A stretch of 5,164 nt of DNA from CAZKWG01 sp964615375 (GTDB taxonomy: Bacteria; Myxococcota_A; UBA796; CAZKWG01): positions 1-5,164 of the forward strand of contig CAZTOW010000115.1 of the NCBI GenBank assembly GCA_964615375.1, written 5' to 3'. A program made the translations under genes and the position numbers. How positions within the stretch are numbered: the stretch's first letter is position 1; each line of letters starts with the position of its first letter. Shown here piece after piece: positions 1-5,164 of the stretch. The notes beneath the pieces were generated by a model. That model searched no databases and was not told the origin of the DNA. It worked only from the letters and a program-made list of their open reading frames with translations.

Positions 1-447
1 CTGCTGCGCCGCGCCGCGAAGCTCATCCGCCACGCCGAGAGCCTGGTGCGCAGCCCGCTCTGCAAGGGCGCCGAGCAGAAGGCCGCCTGGAACGAGCTGA
101 AAGGTGCGGCCGAAGCCTACTCGAAGGCGCGGGACGCGCTCGCGGCCGGGCAGTCGAAGGAGGTCATCAAGGACCTCAAGCAGATCGCCGAGAAGGTCTC
201 GCTCGCGGCGGCGCGCGCGGCGAAGGCGTGCGGCCAGGGCGGCGCCGGCAGCGGTGGCGGCGGGAAGGGGCGCGGCAAGCCCGAGGCGGCTGCGGCACCG
301 GCTCCAGCCGAGACGCCGAAGAAGGGCATCAAGAAGCCGAAGGCCGACGACAGGTCCCAGGCCGAGAAGGACCAGCTCCTGATGAGCGCGTTCTCCAACG
401 CCATCACCGCCGCCGTCCAGCAGATGCAGGCGGGAGGTGCTCCGTGA
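1..447 (+). CDS. Lys/Ala-rich hypothetical protein, 5' end outside window
   Basis: The frame is open from base 1, so the true start lies upstream; a GTG at 46 exists but has only a weak ribosome-binding site. The 148 visible residues fall into three parts: an Ala/Lys/Glu-rich helical segment (about 1-77), a Gly- then Pro/Ala/Lys-rich stretch that looks disordered (about 78-118), and a short amphipathic C-terminal segment ending QMQAGGAP. There is no membrane segment and no catalytic motif. The lysine-rich middle would allow nucleic-acid binding, but that is inference. The TGA stop overlaps the GTG start of the next ORF (GTGA at 444-447), and the last codons double as that ORF's Shine-Dalgarno sequence, which indicates an operon. 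I do not recognise the family. Strong G/C third-position preference and the coupled downstream start support that it is real. Confidence 0.7.
   Translation: MLRRAAKLIRHAESLVRSPLCKGAEQKAAWNELKGAAEAYSKARDALAAGQSKEVIKDLKQIAEKVSLAAARAAKACGQGGAGSGGGGKGRGKPEAAAAPAPAETPKKGIKKPKADDRSQAEKDQLLMSAFSNAITAAVQQMQAGGAP
432..437 (+). promoter_or_regulatory. Ribosome-binding site for the GTG start at 444
   Basis: GGGAGG lies 6 bases before a GTG that overlaps the upstream stop as GTGA. The same arrangement (GGAGG, 6-base spacer, GTGA) occurs at 1058-1072, which is why I take 444 as a genuine initiation site. Confidence 0.6.
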
Positions 448-845
448 CGGCGCTGGTCCTCGCGCTCGTCGTCGTCACTGCGCTGTGGCTCAGCCGCCGC
501 TCAGTCTTCCCGCCCGCGAGCGATCCAGTCGTCGACATCGGCGAACAGGGTCGTGGCGGGCCAGGGCGGCGCCTCGGGAGCGCCGCGCCAGGTGAGGTGG
601 ACCTTCGCCACGCGCCCGTCGTCGAGCAGCAGCAGCACGTCGTCCTGATCGTCCCGGGCGCCGAGCACGGTCGCCCCGAGCCCGTAGAGCGCGTGCCCAG
701 CCCGCAGCTCTCGACGCAGCTCGGCCCGCAGCGCGCCGGCGCGCGGCTCGGACACGGGCTTCCAGGGTTCCAGCCAGTCCATGTCCTCTCTGTAACCCCG
801 CGGCCCTGGTGGGCCTCGGGCCTGTGCGTGGAGACCAGCCCATGA
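444..845 (+). CDS. Putative small membrane-anchored protein (overlapped antisense by 501-782)
   Basis: The ORF has 133 codons and starts at GTG 444 behind a strong GGGAGG site. The N-terminus (VTALVLALVVVTALWL, residues 1-16) is one hydrophobic helix followed by SRR, as in a membrane anchor or uncleaved signal with a positive flank. The remainder is Pro/Gly/Arg/Val-rich without a recognisable domain. The stop at 843-845 overlaps the next ATG (ATGA at 842-845), so both ends fit the four-base-overlap chain of this operon. The difficulty is that residues 20-113 are exactly codon-aligned antisense to the well-supported minus-strand gene 501-782, and such mirror frames stay open by chance in GC-rich DNA. 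The first 19 codons are convincing. The rest may be a genuine overlapping product, or the remnant of a gene whose body was replaced. Confidence 0.4.
   Translation: MTALVLALVVVTALWLSRRSVFPPASDPVVDIGEQGRGGPGRRLGSAAPGEVDLRHAPVVEQQQHVVLIVPGAEHGRPEPVERVPSPQLSTQLGPQRAGARLGHGLPGFQPVHVLSVTPRPWWASGLCVETSP
501..782 (-). CDS. Conserved small hypothetical protein (MDW...DDxDDVL...VHLTW family)
   Basis: This is a 93-residue soluble protein. Key segments are MDWLEPWKPVSEPR at the N-terminus, LRRELRAGHALYG (about 22-34), ARDDQDDVLLLLDDGRVAK (about 42-60), VHLTW (61-65) and PPWPATTLF (72-80). From memory, this spacing of an LxxEL helix, H-x-L-x-G, D-DDVL strand, VHLTW and aromatic/Pro C-terminus matches a widespread family of small uncharacterised proteins; no function is known to me. 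The start at 782 is chosen because family members begin MDW and because extending upstream would run into the plus-strand gene at 842. A purine-rich AGAGAGG precedes the ATG with only 2 bases of spacing, so initiation may be weak. The gene runs against the operon and sits wholly inside the plus ORF 444-845, diverging from the ATG at 842 across only 59 bases. It could be a cargo insertion. Confidence 0.75.
   Translation of the reverse strand: MDWLEPWKPVSEPRAGALRAELRRELRAGHALYGLGATVLGARDDQDDVLLLLDDGRVAKVHLTWRGAPEAPPWPATTLFADVDDWIARGRED
830..833 (+). promoter_or_regulatory. Ribosome-binding site for the ATG at 842
   Basis: GGAG is placed 8 bases before the ATG at 842. It favours this start over an in-frame upstream GTG at 809, and the ATG also overlaps the preceding stop as ATGA. 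Confidence 0.5.
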
Positions 846-1072
846 GCCGCCGTCGTCTGCCCGTTTCGACACGTCGCGCGATCCGCTGTGTGGCGCGGCT
901 GGTGGGCTCGCTGCACGGCGCGCCCAACGACGTCTCCAACACCACGGAAGCCGAGTCCGAGCCGGCGTTGGCGCAGGTCGCGTCCCTGGATGCAGGCGCG
1001 CCGCTCGACGGGGCGCTGCTGTCTTTGCCGTTGGGGACCGTGCCGGGCGCCTGGGTCGGAGGTGCGCCGTGA
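842..1072 (+). CDS. Hypothetical protein, 76 residues
   Basis: The start ATG at 842 has a GGAG site 8 bases upstream and overlaps the preceding stop (ATGA). The stop overlaps the next start (GTGA at 1069-1072). The N-terminal third is strongly basic (SRRR, STRRAIR, ARL), the middle is acidic and polar (NTTEAESEPA), and the C-terminal third is Gly/Ala/Leu/Pro-rich, ending GGAP. There is one Cys at residue 16, no clear membrane segment and no recognisable domain. The basic head and acidic middle could suit a small adaptor or nucleic-acid-associated protein, but this is speculation. Evidence that it is expressed is mainly positional: it is clamped between two overlapping start/stop junctions in the operon. 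Confidence 0.5.
   Translation: MSRRRLPVSTRRAIRCVARLVGSLHGAPNDVSNTTEAESEPALAQVASLDAGAPLDGALLSLPLGTVPGAWVGGAP
1058..1062 (+). promoter_or_regulatory. Ribosome-binding site for the GTG at 1069
   Basis: GGAGG lies 6 bases before GTG 1069. It decides for the GTG start over the in-frame ATG at 1087, which has no comparable site. Confidence 0.6.
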
Positions 1073-1332
1073 ACCACCGCCTCGCCATGCTCATCGGGCC
1101 TGCCCTGCTGCTCGCCTCGCTCGCGGGCAACGCGCTCGCGCAGACGGCCGCCGCCGTGGATCCGTCCAATGGGCAGCCCACGTTGGACTACTTCCTCACG
1201 CTCGGCCCCTACGGGGCGCTGGTGTGGGGCGCCTACCTGCTCGGCAAGGGCGTGAAGCTCACCATCCAGGTCGAGCTGTCCGACCGCGACCGCGAGCTGC
1301 TCACCAAGGTCACCGGGAAGAGCACGCCATGA
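1069..1332 (+). CDS. Small secreted/membrane protein, 87 residues
   Basis: It starts at GTG 1069, overlapping the previous stop, with GGAGG at optimal spacing. Residues 1-24 look like a signal peptide or first membrane helix: basic MNHR, then LAMLIGPALLLASLAG, with an ALA at 22-24 that would allow cleavage before Q25. After a polar linker (TAAAVDPSNGQPT), residues about 41-58 form a second hydrophobic, Gly/aromatic-rich helix (YFLTLGPYGALVWGAYLL). It is followed by GKGVK and a charged tail with SDRDRELL. A short two-helix protein with a charged tail would fit a holin-like or conjugation-pilus-like protein, but neither family is demonstrable. Its stop overlaps the methyltransferase-helicase start (ATGA at 1329-1332), so the two are likely made in linked amounts. 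Confidence 0.65.
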   Translation: MNHRLAMLIGPALLLASLAGNALAQTAAAVDPSNGQPTLDYFLTLGPYGALVWGAYLLGKGVKLTIQVELSDRDRELLTKVTGKSTP

Positions 1333-4300
1333 TGACCGCCAGCCGCTTCCTCGACGTGATCGTCGGCGTCGTCCGCCAGCACCTGCCGCCGGGGGTGTCG
1401 GCCCGCGATCTCGACAGCTTCCTGTCCCGCAACCGGGGGCTCATGGAGTCGCACATCGAGCGCCAGCTCGGCGGGCTGCTCGCGCGGCTGCCGGGTCCAG
1501 GACCGGACACGGCCGAGGACCCCGAGCTGCCCGAGCTGTGGACGGCGGCGAAGCGGACGGCGGCGAACCTCGCGGCGATGACGGTGGCGGCGAAGCTGGG
1601 CGCCGAGCGTCGGAGCCCGACCGCCCAGGAGCGCCAGGTCCTGCGCGGCTACTCCGGCTGGGGCGGGCTGAGCATCGAGGGCGCCTCCTCCAGGTTCCCC
1701 GAGGGCTTCCCGGTCCCCGAGGCGCGCGGCCTCATCCACGAGTACTACACGCCGTCGAAGGTCGCAGCCGAGATCGCCCGCATCGTGCGGGACCGGCTCG
1801 ACACCCTGCCCGAGGAAGAGGGCGCGATCCACGCGCTCGAACCCTCGGCAGGCATCGGCCGGATGCTCTCGGCGTTCTCCGGTGTCGGCTTCGAGGATCT
1901 GGTCTGGCACGCCGTCGAGTGGTCCGAGCTCTCCGGGCGCATGTTGCATGCGCTGTACCCCAAGCTCGATCTGTACCAGGGGCCCTTCGAGCGTTGGGTC
2001 CGCGAGCGGGGCGCCACCTGGAGCGGGCGCCTCAGCCTGGTCGTCTCGAACCCGCCCTACGGGGCGCGCGGCGCGGCGCTGGCCGAGGACCCCGACAGGT
2101 CCTACCGCGAGAAGCGGGCCTACGCCTACTTCCTCCGGCGCGGGCTCGATCTGCTCGCGCCTGACGGGCTCGGCGTCTACCTGATCCCGTCGGGCTTCCT
2201 GACGGCGAACACGGTCGAGATGCGCTCGCTGCGGGAGCAGGTGCTCCGGCGCCACCATCTGGCCGCAGCCTTCCGGCTTCCGAGCGTCAAGCCCGGCGGT
2301 CGCGAGGCCCTGTTCCCGGGCGCGATGCTGGTCACCGACCTGCTCCTGTTCCGCGCCCGGGGCGGCGAGCTGCCGGCCGTGGACGAGGCCGACGAGGGCA
2401 TCGCCGAGGGCGCCTACTTCCAGGAGTTCCCACGCCACCTGCTCGGCCGAGAGCTCGGGCGCGACGCGGGAGACGACGACCAGACGAAGAAGCCCCGCTA
2501 CGGCTACCAGGTCGAGGGCGAGTTCAGCCGCTTCCCGAGCTTCGCGGAGCGCCCGATCTGCGCGGACTGCCGGATCATCCCGCTGCAGGTCCCGGGCGGC
2601 TCGAAGGCGTCCCGCGTGGGCGTCACCCGGGCGCTCCAGGACGACACCGCCGGGCTGCCCGACGAGCTCGCCGCCGCTGTCTCGCTGGGGCTGCGCGTGG
2701 ACCGCTACCTCGCGCTGGTCGCGGCGGGCAACACCGAGGAGCCGGCGCAGCTCTGGAGCGAGCTGCACGAGGCCCTGCGCGCCTGGGTGGCCCGCTACGG
2801 CAACCCGAGCGCGCACACGGGCCTCCAGAGGATCGCGCAGACCGGAAACACGGGCGCCGAGCGATTCGTCTCGGCGTTCACGAAGGCGGGCTCGCTCATC
2901 CCGGGCCTGCTCAACGCCCCGCCGAAGCCGGAGCCGCGCTACACCGGGCGCCCGGACGACGTGGTCGCCCAGGCCGAGCTGCTCTACCGCTCGGGGCGCG
3001 CGCTCGCCGTCGCCGATCTCTGGACCTTTCACGAGGCCCTCGGCGGCCCGCTCGACCGAAGCGAGATCGTGCGCCGGGTGCTCGCGGGCGGCTGGTGCCT
3101 GGACGGCGAGAGCTGGACCGAGCTCGTGCCGCCCGACGTCTACTACACGGGCGACCTCTGGCCGAAGCACGACCGGGCCGCCGCGCGGGCGAAGCGCGAG
3201 GCCACGCAGCTCTCGCCGCACATGCCGGCCGAGGTGGTCCAGGCCCAGGCGACCCTCCAGACCCGCAAGCTCCTGGAGACCATCGCGCCTGCCGTCTTCG
3301 ACGACATCGATGGCGTGAGCCCGCGACAGGGCTGGGTGCCGCTCGACCTGACCGCGGCCTGGATGAATGATGCCCTGAAGAAGTACAGCTACGACCCCGT
3401 CGTCCTGGAGCGCAAGAACGGCCTCGTGGTCCTCCGAGGCTGGGACTACGAGGGCCTCGACAAGAAGAGCACGCACGGTGAGATCCACCCCGATACGCTG
3501 CTGCTGATCGGTTGGATGAACCACGACAAGACGCTGTTCAGCCCGCCCAAGGACCGCGAATCGGACAGCGAGAAGGACCTCGACAAGCGGCGACTGGCGA
3601 AGGCCGCCGAGTGGGAGGCGGCGTTCAAGGGCTGGGCCGGCGCGACGCCCGAGCGGCGCCAGCGCATCGAGGACGCCTACAACCGCCAGTTCCGCGGCTA
3701 TGTCGCGCCGAACTACAGCGTCGAGAGCCTGCCCATCGCGCGCTGGAAGAAGGATGGGCCGCGTCTGCACCCGCACCAGGTCGCGGGGGCGCGTCGGGTC
3801 CTGTCGAATGGCGGCGGCATGGTGGCCTTCGACGTCGGCGTGGGCAAGACCTACACCGGCATCGCGATCCTGGCGCGGGCTCGCCAGGAGGGCTGGGTCA
3901 AGCGGCCGGTCATCCTGGTTCCCAACTCGATCGTCTGGAAGTGGTACGCCGACATCCTGCGGGTGCTGCCCGACTACCGGGTCGCGGTGGTGGGGTCGAA
4001 GCAGAAGATCATGAGCCGCGGGCCGCGCAAGGGCCTGCTCACCAGCGAGACCGACACGCCCGCCGAGCGCGCCGAGAAGTGGACCCGCTTCCAGGCCGGC
4101 GAGTTCGACGTGGTGCTCTTGACCTACTCGATGCTCGGGCGGACGCGCATGAACGAGGAGGCCGTGCGCGCCTACGCCACCCAGGTCGAGGCCATCCAGC
4201 GTGAGGTGGCGCTCCGGCAGAGGAACGCTGGCAAGCGCAAGAAGCAGTCCGAGCGCGAGCAGGCGATCCTGAAGGAGGGCGTGGCGGCCTGGGTCGCCCA

Positions 4301-5006
4301 GCAGATGGAGCTCGGCGAGGATGAGAGCTACGACCCGGGCGTGGCCTTCGACGACATCGGCATCGACATGCTGATCGTGGACGAGGCTCAGAACTTCAAG
4401 GAACCTGCTGCGGCTGGCAAATCAGCGCCGCCACATGTCCCGACTTCGTCCCAAGCCCCCTCCGCTTTGGCGTCACGCGCGCGATCCTGGCCGCCGCGAG
4501 CCTCGGCTTCGCCTTCCCCCGCGCGGCCACCACCCCCGCACCGCTGTTCGGGTCCCCCGCCTCCGGCTCGACCAGCCCGAGCAGCGTCACCATGTGGATG
4601 GACCTGCCGCGCGTGTCCACTGTCACCTCCTCGACCAGATCGTGCAGCAAGGCGCGCCGCTCCTCGAAGCTCAGCTTGCCCAACCGGGGCGCCAGCTCCG
4701 CCACCTGGGCCTCGATGGCCTTCAGCCGCGCGGCCCGGTCGGTCTCGGTCTGCTGCGCCAGCGCGAGCAGGTCCCGACGCTGCCGCAGGGGCGCGCGCTG
4801 GGCGTCGAGCTCGGTCGCCAGCTCGGCGAACTCCTCCTCGCTCACGAGCCCCTTCGTCATCGCCCGGAGCCCGCGCGCCCGCGCCTCGTCGAGCCGGGCG
4901 AGCTGGGTCTCGATCTCCTTCATCGCGCCCGCCGCGCTCGGCTGCTTCTGCTGCTCCTCGGCGAGCACCCGATCGATCTCCGTCCGCAGCAGCCCTGGCT
5001 GCGTGA
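1329..5006 (+). CDS. N6-adenine DNA methyltransferase-SF2 helicase fusion, truncated after the DEAQ box
   Basis: The start ATG 1329 overlaps the upstream TGA and has a weak GGGAAGAG site; a second ATG follows at 1332. Further upstream the frame is open but belongs to other genes. An N-terminal helical region (about 1-100) precedes GYSGWGG (107-113) and EYYTP (138-142). The SAM-binding motif LEPSAGIG (170-177) and catalytic NPPY (241-244) identify an adenine-N6 methyltransferase. About 500 residues without named motifs follow, including a CADC pair, then helicase motifs LHPHQ (813-817), DVGVGKT Walker A (835-841), VILVPNSIVWKW (motif Ia region) and VDEAQ Walker B (DEAQ 1018-1021). This order is typical of COG4646/DarB-like proteins of phages, plasmids and integrative elements, which usually exceed 1,500 residues and carry a second RecA-like domain. 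Here the family pattern ends near residue 1025 (base about 4403). The remaining 200 residues are Pro/Arg/Ala/Ser-rich and antisense to a recombinase. The methyltransferase could still work; the helicase should not. Confidence 0.8.
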   Translation: MMTASRFLDVIVGVVRQHLPPGVSARDLDSFLSRNRGLMESHIERQLGGLLARLPGPGPDTAEDPELPELWTAAKRTAANLAAMTVAAKLGAERRSPTAQERQVLRGYSGWGGLSIEGASSRFPEGFPVPEARGLIHEYYTPSKVAAEIARIVRDRLDTLPEEEGAIHALEPSAGIGRMLSAFSGVGFEDLVWHAVEWSELSGRMLHALYPKLDLYQGPFERWVRERGATWSGRLSLVVSNPPYGARGAALAEDPDRSYREKRAYAYFLRRGLDLLAPDGLGVYLIPSGFLTANTVEMRSLREQVLRRHHLAAAFRLPSVKPGGREALFPGAMLVTDLLLFRARGGELPAVDEADEGIAEGAYFQEFPRHLLGRELGRDAGDDDQTKKPRYGYQVEGEFSRFPSFAERPICADCRIIPLQVPGGSKASRVGVTRALQDDTAGLPDELAAAVSLGLRVDRYLALVAAGNTEEPAQLWSELHEALRAWVARYGNPSAHTGLQRIAQTGNTGAERFVSAFTKAGSLIPGLLNAPPKPEPRYTGRPDDVVAQAELLYRSGRALAVADLWTFHEALGGPLDRSEIVRRVLAGGWCLDGESWTELVPPDVYYTGDLWPKHDRAAARAKREATQLSPHMPAEVVQAQATLQTRKLLETIAPAVFDDIDGVSPRQGWVPLDLTAAWMNDALKKYSYDPVVLERKNGLVVLRGWDYEGLDKKSTHGEIHPDTLLLIGWMNHDKTLFSPPKDRESDSEKDLDKRRLAKAAEWEAAFKGWAGATPERRQRIEDAYNRQFRGYVAPNYSVESLPIARWKKDGPRLHPHQVAGARRVLSNGGGMVAFDVGVGKTYTGIAILARARQEGWVKRPVILVPNSIVWKWYADILRVLPDYRVAVVGSKQKIMSRGPRKGLLTSETDTPAERAEKWTRFQAGEFDVVLLTYSMLGRTRMNEEAVRAYATQVEAIQREVALRQRNAGKRKKQSEREQAILKEGVAAWVAQQMELGEDESYDPGVAFDDIGIDMLIVDEAQNFKEPAAAGKSAPPHVPTSSQAPSALASRARSWPPRASASPSPARPPPPHRCSGPPPPARPARAASPCGWTCRACPLSPPRPDRAARRAAPRSSACPTGAPAPPPGPRWPSAARPGRSRSAAPARAGPDAAAGARAGRRARSPARRTPPRSRAPSSSPGARAPAPRRAGRAGSRSPSSRPPRSAASAAPRRAPDRSPSAAALAA
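4396..4440. other. Junction between the helicase gene and the recombinase-bearing segment
   Basis: Left of about 4400 the plus strand reads a canonical Walker B region (LIVDEAQNFK). To the right it no longer resembles a helicase, while the minus strand becomes a recombinase coding sequence. The recombinase stop codon (minus strand, 4396-4398) overlaps the Asn-Phe-Lys codons of the helicase, so the target gene appears to have supplied the stop. A break within a few bases of 4400 is the simplest reading. Because the recombinase gene ends exactly here, this could be one attachment-site half (attL or attR) or an insertion edge. No clear dyad symmetry or duplicated target is visible, as only one end lies in the window. 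Confidence 0.5.
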
Positions 5007-5164
5007 GCAGCCGCGTGAGGTGGCCCCAGACCGCCTCGTCCACCGCGTCCGCGCGGACCATCTTCGAGACGCACCTCGGCTGGTTGATACGCTCCTGGTT
5101 GTTGTTGCAGCGTACATCCTCGCCCTGCCCCCCTCATCAGCACATGAGCTGGAGGTGAGTCTGT
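4396..5164 (-). pseudogene. Large serine recombinase, C-terminal part (5' end outside window, zinc ribbon disrupted)
   Basis: The minus strand from about 5112 down to 4396 reads as the C-terminal region of a large serine site-specific recombinase. It shows the second half of the zinc ribbon (RCNNNQERINQPRC, bases about 5112-5071), then VRADAVDEAVW, a long charged coiled coil (about 4930-4690) with the GLVSEEEFAEL segment, and the family-typical FEERRALLHDLVEEVTVD. The catalytic serine domain would lie beyond 5164. Upstream of the RC the same frame meets two stop codons (TGA TGA, about 5139-5134). A neighbouring frame there reads CADEGG followed by MY, resembling the first half of the ribbon (C..CGG..MY), so a one-base loss between TAC and GCTGC (about 5112) would restore Y-R-C. 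I therefore call it disrupted; a sequencing error is the alternative. Such enzymes integrate or excise mobile elements, and this one ends at the helicase junction. Confidence 0.65.

Noticed and set aside
627..638. Short CAG/GAG-like triplet run
   Set aside because: Antisense of leucine codons in the minus-strand gene (LLLLDD segment); not a meaningful repeat.
802..815. Perfect 5-base inverted repeat GGCCC-TGGT-GGGCC between the divergent starts
   Set aside because: The stem is short, there is no T-tract on either strand, and such repeats are common at this base composition; not enough for a terminator or operator.
888..1328. In-frame upstream extension of the large gene back to GTG 888
   Set aside because: It overlaps two small ORFs that have ribosome-binding sites, shows low-complexity Arg/Pro sequence, and homology-like sequence begins only at the MMTAS start at 1329.
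1233..3776. Minus-strand open frame of 847 codons antisense to the methyltransferase gene
   Set aside because: It has no recognisable motif, an Arg/Ala/Val/Glu-rich composition and is the mirror of a well-supported gene; long antisense frames are expected in GC-rich coding DNA.
3512..4204. Plus-strand open frame of 230 codons within the helicase region
   Set aside because: Out of frame with the helicase motifs, low complexity, a shadow of the main gene.
4412..4434. Imperfect inverted repeat GCGGCTG...CAGCGCCGC near the junction, considered as an attachment-site dyad
   Set aside because: Contains a two-base bulge, lies within recombinase codons, and cannot be distinguished from chance in this composition.
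4388..5143. Minus-strand open frame of 251 codons in a second frame over the recombinase
   Set aside because: Gly/Ala/Arg-rich without motifs; the recombinase-like sequence is in the frame ending at 4396.

Overview
This is a high-GC bacterial window that looks like accessory or mobile-element DNA. A tight plus-strand operon leads into a very large DNA methyltransferase-helicase gene, which is cut by the end of a serine recombinase gene on the opposite strand. G/C-ending codons dominate in all genes. Together with the family of the small minus-strand gene at 501-782, which I recall as common in high-GC environmental bacteria such as myxobacteria, this suggests a Myxococcota-like or similar soil or aquatic organism. 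The sequence alone cannot fix the taxon.

Layout: (1) 1-1332 holds four small plus-strand ORFs: a partial Lys/Ala-rich protein (to 447), a putative membrane-anchored protein (444-845), an unknown 76-residue protein (842-1072) and an 87-residue membrane protein (1069-1332). Each stop codon overlaps the next start in a 4-base GTGA or ATGA, and the last overlaps the start of the large gene at 1329. This indicates one translationally coupled operon. (2) Nested antisense inside the second ORF is 501-782 on the minus strand, a 93-residue protein with a recognisable conserved family pattern (MDW.., ..DDQDDVLLLL.., VHLTW). (3) 1329 to about 4400 encodes an N6-adenine methyltransferase domain (EYYTP, LEPSAGIG, NPPY) followed by the first half of an SF2/SNF2-type helicase (LHPHQ, DVGVGKT, VDEAQ). 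This is the architecture of COG4646/DarB-like proteins of phages, plasmids and integrative elements. (4) Just after the DEAQ box the family pattern stops. From 4396 to the window end the minus strand encodes the C-terminal part of a large serine recombinase (second half of the zinc ribbon, coiled coil, conserved C-terminal block). Its 5' part lies beyond the window, and the zinc-ribbon region appears frameshifted or decayed.

Interpretation: the operon probably belonged to a mobile element carrying an orphan methyltransferase-helicase, plausibly for anti-restriction or DNA modification. A second, recombinase-bearing element seems to have inserted into the helicase, removing its C-terminal RecA domain from this reading frame and leaving a fused antisense tail of about 200 residues. 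No tRNA, rRNA, CRISPR array or convincing terminator is visible. No gene-free stretch exceeds 300 bases.
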